DNA from: Macrobrachium rosenbergii
Taxonomy: Eukaryota; Arthropoda; Malacostraca; Decapoda; Palaemonidae
Reading direction: 5' to 3'
DNA: 64,000 nucleotides
Assembly: GCF_040412425.1 (NCBI RefSeq)
Contig: NC_089784.1
Coordinates: 36,985,570-37,049,569, forward strand
The notes under the pieces were generated by a model, which saw only the letters and a list, made by a program, of their open reading frames with translations, did not search any database and was not told the origin of the DNA. Numbering within the stretch: the first letter of the stretch is position 1; the number at the start of each line of letters is the position of its first letter. Positions 1 through 12,475 of this stretch are shown piece after piece. Made by a program: the position numbers and the translations under genes.

Positions 1-180
1 TCAACAACCAACAACAACAGGAACATAATAATAATAGTAACAGCAACAACAACAACAACGTCAATAATAATGATAACAATAACATTATTATTATTAGTTG
101 ACTTTAATAATGATACTAATTAATTCAACCCATTCTGTAGTAATAAAATTAAAAACAACAATCATAATAGTGATGAATAA
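1..180. repeat. Interrupted AAC/AAT trinucleotide-rich low-complexity DNA
   Basis: Short runs of CAA, AAC and AAT triplets alternate with TTA runs. The sequence is AT-rich and has no coding signal. It looks like an old, broken trinucleotide microsatellite cut by the window edge. Confidence 0.7.
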
Positions 181-439
181 TTAACTTCTTAATATAATAA
201 TATCTCCTCTCTTTGTACTTGTTCTTTTTTCTGATCAGCATCTGCTGAAAAGGTCTTTGGAGCGAGATGATGAAGAAATGCATAATTAAACGTCATACGT
301 CATTGCGTGAGAAAACCTAGGATCCGTGGGTGGGGAGGGGAGGAGCAGGAAAAAAAGAAGAAAAAATGGAAGTTATAAATAGTATACCCAAAGAAAAGTG
401 AGGCCGCCGGGAAAATTCGATTTTGCCGTTTTCTAAAAT

Positions 440-444
<5 letters not shown>

Positions 445-496
<52 letters not shown>
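445..496. repeat. (GA)26 microsatellite
   Basis: Perfect GA dinucleotide run. The (Leu-Ser)n reading frames on the minus strand here are translations of this repeat, not genes. Confidence 0.98.
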
Positions 497-499
<3 letters not shown>

Positions 500-631
500 C
501 AATAAAAGATAAGATTTGGTGAATGAATTGATAATAACAACTGAAATATGAGCAAATCTATGAAATTAGGCAACAAAGATGTCAATGAGAAACGGAGTGG
601 GAATAAAATGCGCATGAATAATTGCGCATGG

Positions 632-634
<3 letters not shown>

Positions 635-695
<61 letters not shown>
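635..695. repeat. (AG)30 microsatellite
   Basis: Perfect AG run about 140 bp downstream of the previous GA tract. The minus-strand open frame across both tracts is low-complexity Leu-Ser. Confidence 0.98.
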
Positions 696-699
<4 letters not shown>

Positions 700-792
700 A
701 TGATTTGTGGCTCCCAAGGGCTAAGCGTTATTCTTCTCATGCTTAATTAAGCATCGCAAGTTCTAATTAGCTCGTGTTATTTGGGACATCTT

Positions 793-843
793 GGGGTTGG
801 AGGGGTGGGAAGGGGGGAAGGAAGGGGGGGAGGGGAGAAGGGA
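793..843 (+). other. G-run tract, possible G-quadruplex
   Basis: Five runs of four to seven G are separated by short purine-rich spacers of 1-6 bases within about 50 bp, meeting the usual four-run G-quadruplex pattern on the + strand. No promoter or gene start is visible next to it, so a regulatory role is not claimed. Confidence 0.5.
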
Positions 844-1258
844 GAACCACTCAGGTTAACACGAATAAACATAGATGCTAATAAGGAAATCTTAGGTACT
901 GTTGAGGGAAAATAACATTGGGATTTAAAATCTCTTATGAGGTTGGATCAGATCGCAGATATTTTACCACAACTCGAGACCTTTCGGTTATTCGAAATTA
1001 TATGAAGGCCTAAAAGACAACAAGAAAAATGGAAGGGAAGAAGAAGGAGTCGGACCTGACCCACGTCCATAAAGGAATATGAGACTATAGGACTAAGGAT
1101 AAACAGAATCAGTAGAAGAATTTAATATCAAGGAGTCGATCTTCCACAATCTGCACAAGTGAACGTGAGAGAGTGCAGCTTGTCGGCTGTCATATGTTTT
1201 CCTTTTCAGTTCACTTATTCGGTGGTAAATTCTTGTTTATTATTACCCAACAAATAAT

Positions 1259-1510
1259 TAAGTATATCTTAGTTTAACCGGACCACAGAGGAGCTGATTA
1301 ACAGCTCTCCTAGGGCTGGCCCAAAGGATTAGACTTTATTTTACGTTGCTAAGAACCAACTGGTTACCTAGCAGCTTATTGTGGAATCCCAACCGCATTA
1401 TGGCGAGAAATGAATTTCTATCACCAGAAATAAATTCCTCTAATTCTTCATTGCCCGGTGGGAGGGTTGAACGCTGGGCCAACAGCGTGCTCAGAAACAC
1501 CACTCCAAAC
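1259..1510 (-). mobile_element. tRNA-derived SINE, copy 1 (diverged)
   Basis: About 250 bp matching copies near 36.2, 46.8 and 62.4 kb. Conserved blocks, left to right, are a GTATAtCTTAG end, CTGATTAACAGCTCTCCTAG, a TTATTTTACG..GCTAAGAACC stretch, ATCACCAGAAATAAATTCCT and a tRNA-like head at the right. Read on the minus strand, the head has a B-box-like GTTCAACCCTCCC and then an internal body ending in AAG-A-TATACTT. The anticodon-side head is poorly preserved here. It is non-coding, and its movement would have depended on LINE enzymes. No target-site duplication is obvious for this copy. Confidence 0.7.
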
Positions 1511-1921
1511 AAACAAATAAAAACAAATTCTTTTATTAGTGGTTGTGTAAAAATATATTATTTCTACCTTATTTTTTTTATTATGAGGGCCAATGGGGGT
1601 GGACGAACTAATGCCCATTTGTAATCCAGACCAGAAGAAAATAGTGAAATGCAAAAAGGAGAAAAGGGCTTGTAATTGCATATAATTGTTTATGCACCGC
1701 GTCTGGTACATAAACCGAAGAACTTTGTCAAATAATTTGAGAGCCTTGAAACCACACTGTTTAATCTCTCTGCTCTTGGGATGTGAGCTCTTCATCCCAG
1801 CTCTAAGTTGCAGGTCATTCGTCAACATTTCTCAGTATTTGTTTTCTTCCTCCTCTTTTTCGTAAAAAAACATTTCGTGATTTTTATTCCGACATTTTCT
1901 GTATTCCTGTATCCTCTTATT

Positions 1922-1928
<7 letters not shown>
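1511..1928. other. AT-rich sequence, no feature recognised
   Basis: A 126-codon minus-strand frame covers about 1448-1828, partly inside the SINE. Its protein is low-complexity with no recognised domain, and I do not call it a gene. Confidence 0.6.
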
Positions 1929-1976
<48 letters not shown>

Positions 1977-2168
1977 CTCTCTTTTCTCAACTATCATCCT
2001 CTCTCTCTCTCTCTCTCTCTCTGTTATTAGTCTATATTTCTTCTAACTTGGTCTCTTTTTCCTTCGTCTACATTGCCAACAACATTGCCAATCTTAGTCA
2101 TTCATTTTCTGAATCAACTTTCATCCATCCTTTTTACTTCTTCCCTTAGTTATTCATTTTCTGAATCA

Positions 2169-2201
<33 letters not shown>

Positions 2202-2301
2202 TTTATTAGTCTATATTTCTTCTAATTTGGTCTCTTTTTCCTTCGTCTACATTGCCAATCTTAGTCATTCATTTTCTGAATCAACTTTCACCCTTCTTTA
2301 C

Positions 2302-2364
<63 letters not shown>

Positions 2365-2455
2365 CTCTCTCCCATTCATTTTCTGAATCAACTTTCACCC
2401 TTCTTACTTTCCTTCCTCTATTCCTATAACCCACGAAACGCACGAAAGAATTAAT
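1929..2455 (+). repeat. Composite tandem duplication built around (CT)n tracts
   Basis: Pure CT runs occur at 1929-1973, 1999-2022, 2169-2200 and 2306-2360. Between them an approximately 110-170 bp module is repeated: TTATTAGTCTATATTTCTTC .. TTCCTTCGTCTACATTGCCA .. CATTTTCTGAATCAACTTTC at about 2024-2130, again at about 2203-2305, and a partial third copy (CATTTTCTGAATCAACTTTC) at about 2375-2412. Slippage or unequal exchange between the CT runs would explain the array. The + strand open frames here are artefacts of the repeat. Confidence 0.85.
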
Positions 2456-2831
2456 GGAGAAGAAATAACCTCAATAAAAGACCCCCAGTGGTCGAGGAAG
2501 AGGGAGCCATCACAGAGCTGCATATAATGGCGAAATTGAATACAGACGATAGAGATCGGAATATAAACGACAAACAAGATAAAGGAATAAACACAGATCA
2601 AGACGGGAGAGAAGGGGAAGAAAACGTGCAATAAAGGAAACCGGACGGGGAAAATAAATAAAGATTTAGGATGCAAATAAAGATTAAATGAGGAGCAGAA
2701 TAGGGAAGGTTTATGCAAGGTAAGGAATCCAAGGAATAGCGGAAGTAATAAAGGGGAAAATAGCGTCCATTGAAGGCAGAACGAAAAGAGGAAAAGGAAC
2801 AGCGAAGGGTAATAATGGGAAGAGCGGTATC

Positions 2832-2833
<2 letters not shown>

Positions 2834-2890
<57 letters not shown>

Positions 2891-2911
2891 AATATAAGGA
2901 AAATGTTATGT

Positions 2912-2962
<51 letters not shown>
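2834..2962. repeat. Paired (GA)n microsatellites
   Basis: Two pure GA runs (2834-2888 and 2916-2962) are separated by 27 bp of AT-rich sequence. The 198-codon minus-strand frame across this region is mostly Leu-Ser and is rejected as a gene. Confidence 0.97.
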
Positions 2963-2967
<5 letters not shown>

Positions 2968-3132
2968 GAAAAGACAATTGAAGCAAAAAATCCGGCACAA
3001 ATATCGCGATTTGGTTATAAGGAAAAGACGAGAACGAATAGGAAGAATTATGGACTAGTGACTCAGAACAATGGGGACAAAGAAAGAAAAAAATGAAGAA
3101 AAAAAAGTTGAAATAAATCTTCGTATTGGAAT

Positions 3133-3134
<2 letters not shown>

Positions 3135-3186
<52 letters not shown>
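3135..3186. repeat. (AG)26 microsatellite
   Basis: Perfect AG run followed by a purine-rich flank. Confidence 0.98.
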
Positions 3187-3191
<5 letters not shown>

Positions 3192-3505
3192 GCGGGGCGT
3201 AAAATGAACGAAAGAGAAAAAGACAGTGGGAGTAGCGATGAAAAATAGAGAGAAAGATTAAGGATAATTTAAACTACTTATTATTATTATTCAGATGATG
3301 AAACATAATCATAATGATCAAGCCCACAGGAGCCATTGGCTTGAAATTCTGGCTTCCAAAGAATATGGTGTTCATTCGAGAGCGGTAACAGAAAGCAATA
3401 GGAAATACAGGATGAAGAGATCACGTATTAGAAAAGAAACAAATAACAAATTAATAAATAAATATATAAAAATGTAAGTAAATCATAAAATACAAGGAGA
3501 ATTGC

Positions 3506-3510
<5 letters not shown>

Positions 3511-3581
<71 letters not shown>
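3511..3581. repeat. (AG)35 microsatellite
   Basis: Perfect AG run of about 70 bp, one of the longer ones in the window. Confidence 0.98.
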
Positions 3582-4391
3582 CCGTGCTGGCGTAATTTCA
3601 ACTTTGGCAACAACAACAAGTTAGAGAACATTTGCTAAAAGCCTTGAGGAAGACCGGTTACCTGTGACTCCACTTCATATTTGGTTGTTATTATTATGAC
3701 TAGTTTTATTAGTATTCAAAGCTTTCACGCTTTCAAGCACTTTTATAAAAAAACTAACGAAAAAACATTCATTTACTGAATAAGATCCATAAACCATATG
3801 TTTATATGTGAAACAATAAAAATAAAACATAACGAAGTAATATAAATTAAGATAACAAATAAATAAGTGAAACCATTAGCAATCCATACATACAAATATA
3901 GACGTAACATACAAATGGAAACTTGGCTTAATTATACTCAAGGAAAAACATCTTGCTTTACTAAAATGAAAAAAGCCACAAGAACGACAAACGATTAAGA
4001 GTCATAAATTTGGGAGGGCAACGAAGCGAACACTAATTTTTATCTTTACTTATATTACCATTTTCGCGTTTAAGAACTTGGCTTACTCAGTTATGATGAT
4101 CAGCCCAGTCTCTTTACCTAGAAAAGAAAATAAGCAAAGCAATCTAAAGAAGAGATAAACAGCAAAACGAGCCTTAATCGTAGCGGATACGAAAACTACC
4201 AACTTATGATGGACGCACCCCACAAAACTTGTTACCAAAAGGTCTCGAAGAACGACTGACCAGAAACATTGCCACTGTGCTGACATCAGTTTAGAAGCAG
4301 GTAATTTTGATCATGTGCTCTTCGTGTTTACTGATGTTTTTATGTTTATGTAACTAGGTTTGTGCACATATCTGCCCACGCATTTTTGCTA

Positions 4392-4394
<3 letters not shown>
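3582..4394. other. AT-rich sequence without recognised features
   Basis: No open frame longer than 67 codons and no repeat family shared with the rest of the window was seen here. Confidence 0.6.
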
Positions 4395-4671
<277 letters not shown>

Positions 4672-4946
4672 AAATTTACTAACGCTCATCACCTAGAACT
4701 CAGTACCACAGATCTGGCGTGTAAATCAGGCAACACAAAGATATTTAACATCATTTTTAACATAATTTGACACAGAAGTTGAACCGAATATTAAAATTCT
4801 ATTCTATTTACATCGTCCTGCGCATTTTCTTACCAGCAGACATCCTTAACCGTCTCTCCTGTCAGCAATAGGTCTGGAGTCATTCAATTTTACACTTGCA
4901 TTCTCTGTCTCCCAGTATCTCTCTGGGCACTGAAAAATCACTGAGG

Positions 4947-4948
<2 letters not shown>

Positions 4949-4980
<32 letters not shown>

Positions 4981-5117
4981 TCTGCATCACTGGTAGCTCT
5001 CTCTCTCTCTCTCTCTCTCTCAGATCTGCATCACTGGTAGCTCTCTTTCTCTCTCTCAGCTCTGCATCACTGGTAGTTCTTTATCTCTCTCTCCCTCTCA
5101 GCTCTTCATCACTGGTA

Positions 5118-5180
<63 letters not shown>

Positions 5181-5190
5181 TCTAATTCAC
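4949..5190 (+). repeat. Composite minisatellite: 20-bp core plus variable (CT)n, about 4-5 units
   Basis: The core CAGCTCTGCATCACTGGTAG recurs at about 4977, 5022, 5058 and 5099 with one or two changes, each followed by a CT run of different length. The last run, 5119-5177, is the longest and purest. A degenerate final unit (CTAATTCACTGACAATTC) follows. The 181-codon + frame is a translation of this array. Confidence 0.85.
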
Positions 5191-5635
5191 TGACAATTCT
5201 TTGCACCCTCCCCCTGCTTCCCAACCCCAACCCCCACCCCCATCGACCATCTCCTTGGCAACTGAAATCGCTTACCCAAATCCCAGTCACTCACTCCTTT
5301 TACCGAGGAAGAAATTTCAGGTGTCAGCTGACACCAAAATGGAGTAAGATTAATTCATTTCCAGATAGGACGTCTCTCTCTGTCTGTCTTTCTCTCTCTC
5401 TTTCAGAAGTCAACGTCAAAAGAAGAAAAGAAGAAAGCTGAGGCGGGAAGGATAGGGGTAGGGGAAGGAGAATAAGGCGGAGAAAGAAATGGATAAGTAG
5501 ATGAGGAAGTGATGGGATATGATGATGATGTTGAAGAACGAAATGTTAGTTATCAAGAATTTTTTTTTTTTTATAAAATAAAGGACAATCTGAGAGAAAT
5601 AAGGAAAAAGGGGGATATTAGGATATATAGAGAGG

Positions 5636-5636
<1 letters not shown>

Positions 5637-5710
<74 letters not shown>
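5637..5710. repeat. (AAT)24 trinucleotide microsatellite
   Basis: Near-perfect AAT run. The poly-Asn and poly-Tyr open frames on the two strands are artefacts of it. Confidence 0.98.
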
Positions 5711-5711
<1 letters not shown>

Positions 5712-6529
5712 GAAAATAAGTCTGAAATGTTATAATTATGAAATGTCAAGAAGAACATTTTAATGTCGATGTGCAGAAAGGAGGGCGAATATATATAAAA
5801 AATAATAGCTGATAAAATAGGATGATAATAATCTTTAACACATTGAATAATAAAAGTTGTAATAAATGATATAAAAAGATTAAACAAAACAACCATTCGA
5901 CAGTCTGCATTGAGATCTCAAACGAAATCAATTGAACATGTTATGAGTTGACTGGTTCCCAAGGCAGTGAACACAGCTCAACGCCTATCTTTTGAACAAC
6001 AAAATATTTTTTGGAAAACTTTTAGAGACAATTGTTTTTAGTCAAGTTGTGAAGATAATGCACACGAGAAATTATAGAAATAATCAAAGTCACCTGCAGC
6101 CAAAGCAAACCAATATCCGTTAGCCCAGCCGGGATCATCGAAATCTCTACAGCCTCCATAGGAGGGTTTTGTTGGCCCCACCGGTTAGTAGCCCAGAGTT
6201 CAATCACGAAGGATTTGGCTGTAACCTAAATTGTCAGTTGTCCTTATAGTAACTTAAGCATTTAGGATTGAGCTCCAGTGCATTGCCCGTTTTTAATTTC
6301 AGTTTTGTGAGCAGTTCTTTCCATCGTTTACATTAATTCTTTAGATACTGAATCCAAATCTCTCAATCCTTCACAAACTTCTAACGATGATGGACAAATT
6401 TAGACGAGAGGCGCTGGCCCCACGCAGATTAAATAAAAACCAGACAGGAAATTTACATTTCTCCTGAACCCTACAAAATCAGTTATCACAGCGAGATAGA
6501 AGACGAAAATTCCATTAATGACCAATGTT
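5711..6529. other. AT-rich sequence, no gene recognised
   Basis: Short minus-strand frames of about 60-90 codons are composed mainly of Ile, Phe and Tyr and look random. No repeat homology to the rest of the window was noticed. Confidence 0.55.
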
Positions 6530-6931
6530 GTACAAACATGGATGTTGTGCAGAAGACTAGAAATGTGTGAGTTGATTTGTTTAAGGAGAGAAAGCTGGAT
6601 GTTTTGCCACTTAGCGAGACAAAGGCGACTAGGAAGGACAAAGAGTAACTGTATTGAATAGGTGAAAGGTGTAAAACTAGTAGTGGGGTATTATAGTAAT
6701 TCTAGTGTTAGAAAGACTAGAGATGGGTAAAAGAGACAAAAGTATTATTTCGGGGACTGTCAGATCAAAATTAAATGTGGCGTGATGAAAACTTATAATA
6801 GGTACAGAAAGTTCAGAAATGGAAAAATAAAAGTGATAAAGTGAGGTAAAGGGTTTTGGGAGAAATCTGAATCTGTGCCTGGCTAGTTTGGAGGATTTCA
6901 TAGGATGGTTGTTAAACAACGTAAATGCAAA

Positions 6932-6989
<58 letters not shown>

Positions 6990-9450
6990 TTCCTGGAACT
7001 AATGAGGAATCCCTGTTCCTTGAGCTAATGATAAATACATGTTTCCTTTTTTTTTTTTTTTATACCTTGAGAAAAAGGTGAGGAAAATTATTTGCATAAG
7101 TATGTCTTAGTACAGAACTGATGGTACTGCAAGTAAGATGGATGAAATGAAGAGAAGACGCAGTTGATGCTAATTAACCATAATAGGTTAGTTTAGAAAG
7201 TGAAATATTAGTAAGGAGTAATGTCAGGTGTGGTTTATCCACAATTTTATTTAGGTAAGGGTATACAAATGGGAATAGATATCCCTGTCATGAAAATGTT
7301 GAAGGATTAATGGAAGGAAATTTGAACGGTTTCATAAATACAAAAAAAAAAAGAAAAGAAAAGATGTTTCACAGCCGTAAACAATGTTTTGGATAGGAGT
7401 CATAAGAAATGGGAATGAGAAAAAATTGACAGTAGAAAATGATTTGCAAAAATATGTCTTAGTACAGAACAGATGGTACTGAACTAAAATTGATGGACGA
7501 GGCTGTCTGAAGTGATTGAAGATTTGCTGAATATAAGAGACAGAAGATGGGACTTGATGCATATCTGATCACTAATTCGTTGAAGTGAAAGGTAAGAAGT
7601 CTCAATTAGAGAGGAGGGGATAAAACCGTGGTTATAAACCGATAAGAAGGAAATAGGATCACACAAGGGTATACTGGATGAAATGTATGGTATGGATTGT
7701 TTGTTAGTAAAGAGGTTGAAGGATTAATGGAAGGAAATTTGAATTGTTTGAACTTGACCTTATGATGTCATAAAAAGTAAAAAAAAAAAAAAATAATGAA
7801 TATAATGGGAGGAACCGTTGTTCAATCGGTTCATGTGCCACAGGAAGGCTGGATAGGGAGTCAAGAAGAAATAGAGAGGAAAGGATGGCAAGTATTAAAA
7901 ATTGAAAGTAGAAGGTACTCAAGAAGTTCAGGGAAAATAAGGCATCCTATAGGGAAGTAAATATCGAGAAAAAGGTTAATGAACTAATAAATCACAAATA
8001 AAACAGATGCAAAGATGCATATGGAGATTATTTCCTTAGAAGATTTCTGAAGTGATTGAAACATTTGCTGAATAATTTTAAAGAAGAGACAGAAGATTTA
8101 GTTTTGGACCTAATCTCATTCCAGGAAGCAAGATTTTAGTGGAAAAGATTGATGTGACAATAATGTCTCAGTGCGAGATCAAAGTGGATGGTGAGTATAT
8201 GCGCAGAATGGAAAGAATGGAAAGACACTAGAAGTTGATGGGGCAACATGTGACATACCTTAGGATAGTGGTAATAGCTGAACTAGGTTTTTAACGTAAA
8301 GGCGTAGGTGAGAGGAATATAATTTTGTTCCACTGTGTGAAGGATAAATATAATAGAGGAGGCTAAGAATTAGTATACCAGGGGAGGTGTAAACAACATT
8401 TTTGATTGGGGGAGTAAGGAAACAACAGAGGAATAATTAAGGAAAGAACTGTGAGGGTATAGATAAGGAAGAGGGTGTATGGATTAACTGTTGTTATGAA
8501 TCAGCCATATGATAAGTTTGAAAGTAAAGGGAAAAAGTTCTATGCAGCATATATGAACCTAAAAAATTTTTAACGATGAAGTTTTTAGGGAGGCAATATG
8601 GAGTGTGTTGTGGATGTATGGGTTACAAAAGCTTATCTTATAATATGTAAACAACAATGCATGATTTGGTGTAAAAGTTGGACTGAAACATGGGTGTATT
8701 ATGCCTGTATGGCTGTCCAATATTTTTATGGATGGATTGACGAGACATGTCAGAGAACAGACAACAGATGAAGGAGAAGACTTGCATGATAAGACAATGA
8801 GTGAAGAATGGAGAGTTGAACTGAATTGACGATGTTTGCATATAACAGGGCGTTAATTGGAGATAGTGAAAGTAAACTTTAGGACATCATAAAAAAGCTT
8901 GAAAGTATTTGAAAAAGAGAAAGTATAGGGTAAATGTGAGGATGAGTAAGACTGAGGATAATGATACCCAGGTAGATGGGGTTACGAATGTTGATATGGA
9001 TGGTGGGAGAAAGGAAATGGTTGATTCGTGTAGGTAGTTATGAGTAGATTATATGGGTGACGGTAGGTAGAGAGGAAAGAGTCACAGAACAGATGGAGCA
9101 TGAAAGATAATAAAGTGGGCACCAAAATTTAGAATTTAAGAAAAAATTGTTGAGCCACATATCTTTTATGAAAGTGAAGTATGAAGGTTGAATAAAGAGG
9201 AAGGAAAGCTGAAGCTGCTGAGATGAACTGCTTGCGTAGCGTAAGTGGCCAAAGAAAAGGAGAATTGGAAAGATAAGAAATGTGGAACTATGTAGAAGTG
9301 GCACACAAAAAGTTAGCATAAGTGAAAGGATGGATCACTGAGATGGTTTGGCAATGTTGAAGGATATGCGCCATTTCTACGACATGGGAAAGGAAGTGAA
9401 AGAGTGCGTACAAGATCAAGGCGAGTGATTCAGTGTGTGGAAGGAGCTTT
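6530..9450 (+). pseudogene. Decayed LINE (non-LTR retrotransposon), endonuclease to C-terminal tail
   Basis: Scattered, frameshifted segments read in LINE order on the + strand. An AP-endonuclease-like piece near 6570-6640 reads RKLDVLPLSETKATRKDKE. A reverse-transcriptase piece near 8480-8570 reads DKFESKGKKFYAAYMNLKNF, resembling the usual KKLYAAYMDLEKAYD motif. A further piece at about 8665-8750 reads GLKHGCIMPVWLSNIFMDGL, resembling GVRQGCVMSPWLFNIFMDG. The YADD region near 8830-8860 reads FAYNRALIGDSE, so the catalytic aspartates are lost. A C-terminal piece near 9335-9460 contains LRWFGNVEGY and later IQCVEGALRSC. Many stops and frameshifts make it non-functional. Similar strings recur internally (about 7295-7445 and 7714-7920), suggesting a local duplication. 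A GA tract lies inside, and a CA/TA tract follows the 3' end. Assignment to LINE is firm; the clade is not. Confidence 0.8.
6935..6984. repeat. (AG)25 microsatellite inside the LINE
   Basis: Perfect AG run interrupting the decayed LINE between its endonuclease-like and reverse-transcriptase-like parts. Confidence 0.98.
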
Positions 9451-9567
9451 GAGAAGCTGCTGGTGAGTTTTCTGTATAGGTATATGGGGAGATGAGTACT
9501 CTGGAAGTTTTCTGCACGGCAGTTTCAAGTGTGAACATACCGTTTATAATAATCCTTTTGTTCTTGC

Positions 9568-10009
<442 letters not shown>

Positions 10010-10285
10010 AACCTTTCCCGTCCTCTCCCCGCCCCCCTCTCCTCCCATTCCCAATTCCGCTACCCTCCACCCATTACCTGCTTTCTTTCGTCTCCCAGCT
10101 CTCTTCTGGGAGGAAACATTATGATAGAGAGTCTCATGAAAGTCATCTCTCGCTGTGCCAAGTTTTAGCTGAAGGAGTATTTACGGGCAGCGGCTTCGGG
10201 CAAAGAGGGTTGTTTGTCCCGAATCCTGTTTTCACTGAGGGCTTTCTATTTAGGGTCCTATGTCCCGGGATTTAGGGGTAAAGGT
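10010..10285 (-). repeat. Dispersed segment SR1, copy 1, block b (inverted)
   Basis: The reverse complement matches about 17040-17215 and 19790-19965. Shared landmarks, in the orientation of those copies, are GGGACAAACAACCCT, a CCG-CCGTAAATA stretch, an AGCACA..TTGGCACAGC-like stretch and GACTTTCATGAGACTCT. A purine-rich stretch follows in copies 1 and 2. SR1 is a working name; I do not recognise the element, and no protein-coding content was found. Confidence 0.75.
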
Positions 10286-12149
10286 TTGGGCTGTATCTTC
10301 CACGACTAATTTGCACCCCTTCGAGAGAATTTGCACCCGGATATCGACAAAATTAAACCTTTCGGTTTAATTGATGAATAATATTTACAGATATATATGT
10401 TCACATTTTTCCCTTTCAAGATTTTTCACGACAAAAGCGTTAAAAGATTTATTTAAAAAGATCAAAATTTTCATACTGATTATTTTGTCCTAATTTGCTT
10501 CTATGGAAGATATGGATATCGATTGGAGGACTCATCAGTATAACGGCCAATTAGGGGAAAATTCCGGAGTCAACAGCCAAGTGAAAGAACCAACCTTAAT
10601 CTTCATCTAAAGTATTTCAATGGCATCCCAGTTGGTTCCAGTTTGGCATTTAGCTTTTCGATTAGTGAGGGAATTCTTCGCCTCTGAGTCACTGAGCACC
10701 TCCCTCTCTCCCTTAAATCGTTCCAAAAGGTCATCATATCCCAGACTCTCACAAAAGTTCTCTCTCATCCGGCATGCAGCCAAGGAGCTGAGGCGTGACT
10801 TGAGTACAAAAGCAAGGCGATAATCCCGTTAACCAAGGATTGCCTCTCGAGGCCAAAGCAACCTAAAGGGAAAGTTAACGGGAAGGAGCCCTTAGGCAAA
10901 GTGCCTTCCATTATTTTGCGGCACAAGCGCCACCCTCAAGATAGACAGGTGACTCCTAATGACCTGAAGTAGCCAAGAAGCCACCTACAAACTTATGACA
11001 AGACAAACTGGAGAATAAGCCAACTCTAAGGCCTGCCGCATACAACCTTATAAACGTTCATGCACGCCCAAGGACACCATTTCTGTCGAACGGGCAGAGT
11101 TCAGAGGCAATCACCAAAACTCATACTCATACCACGTTAATGGGGTGCCTTTCAGCAACAACCCGTGCTGGCTTATGCCAACTCAACCATACCAACCAAC
11201 CGATGGGCATTCAGCACACAGAAAGTAAAGCCCTTGAGCAAGTCAGAAAACTAGTGATCAGACTCTTTAGTCCATTCTACAGACTGACTGGTTAATGTAA
11301 TGAGTCTTGCGTCCGTTAGAAGCACTCCGGAAGGCACCTGAAGTATATCTGAATAATTGCAATATTCAGTCCCGAAGTTTGGAGCTAAGGTGACGAGACG
11401 ACTGAAAGACACTATTTCTCCTCGCTAGACGCAGATCTACAGCTCCTGTCGCCAAAGCTGTTTGATTATACTCTGCTCTTGGGCCAAGATTTGCTGTGGG
11501 TCAGCCTATGGACATCCGCAGCGGTGACCTAATTAATAATTCAAAGCATTAAGAGCCAAATTTCATTGCTAAAGTTATTACGTAATCGACAGCTGTCTAT
11601 GGTTGCTGTATTGAATCAATTTGCTACACTAAGTTGCTTAAGAAAGTGTCATAATTTTATTTGTTGAAATTATTGATATATCCGTCTATCAGTGGGCAGA
11701 GGAAATCTAGGGACAATTATGAATTCTTTATTTTTGCGGTTATCTAACAACACTGCATGTCATCAACTCCAGCTCTGAGCTTAAAGACATAATTACTTTA
11801 TCTCAACACTGATTGCCTTTTATTCATGGGCAATGCTATATAATGGTTATTCGGCCTGCGTTCGCATGTGTATATTACCTGTGTGTAGAATAAAACTATA
11901 AAGAACTGTGATTGCCGGCGAATCGCGTTGTGATGTTGAGATATGATAAAAAAGTGATTTCTGTTACAGAGGAGAAAATTACTAAATCAAAGTGTAAGCT
12001 TAGAGAAGTTCCTAATTTGATTGCATTCAATAACTTTGTCTATAATCATTTGATTCAAATCAAGTACCGGTATAATAATCATAAGGATTTTTTTTACTAA
12101 CTATTTCTTTGTGCTTCTTAATTTACTAATATTCTCTTCATACTCGTTT
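10286..12149. other. Interior of inverted SR1 copy 1: no gene recognised
   Basis: About 1.9 kb lies between SR1 block b and a GC-rich array. A 67-codon + frame at 10620-10823 and a 62-codon frame at 11912-12100 show no domains. This stretch has no counterpart in SR1 copies 2 and 3, where the two blocks lie about 1 kb apart, so it was either inserted here or lost from the others. Confidence 0.45.
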
Positions 12150-12475
12150 ATTATTTATGACGAGCTTGATGGTGTGCGCTACGCTGCTCTGGAACCCGGT
12201 GCTGCCCATCATGTTTCCCTTACCCTCCCGATACCCTACCTGCCCCGCCACCACCTGGGGCGGAAAAACAGGTTTCCAGGAGGAGGGTGGATGTGTCATG
12301 ACACCCTACCCTCCCGATCCCCTACCTAACCGCCCCCCCAACCAAGGCAGTCAAACAGGTTTGCAGGAGGGTGGATATGTCATGTCTCCCCTACCCTTCC
12401 GATCCCCTACCTACCCCGCCCCCACCCGTGGGGGACACACAAGGAAGGTCCACTCAGATTTTATTATTATAGATA
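12150..12475 (-). mobile_element. GC-rich mobile-element end with an approximately 95-bp tandem repeat
   Basis: Two to three degenerate units of about 95-100 bp share AAACAGGTTT-CAGGAGG, GGTGGATRTGTCATG and CCGATCCCCTACCTA. The left edge, on the minus strand, reads GGGCAGCACCGGGTT. That resembles the reverse complement of the sequence at about 46755-46790 (GGAAGCGCCGGGTTGGTCGG). The right edge is ATTATTATAGATAGATAT, a tail type I associate with dispersed arthropod repeats. The block is much more GC-rich than its surroundings. Family not identified; the link to 46.75 kb is inference. Confidence 0.5.

Noticed and set aside
317..3631. Long Leu-Ser or Arg-Glu open frames, including the 198-codon minus-strand frame at 2404-3000
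   Set aside because: They are translations of (GA)n/(CT)n runs with AT-rich flanks; no domain, start context or splice structure.
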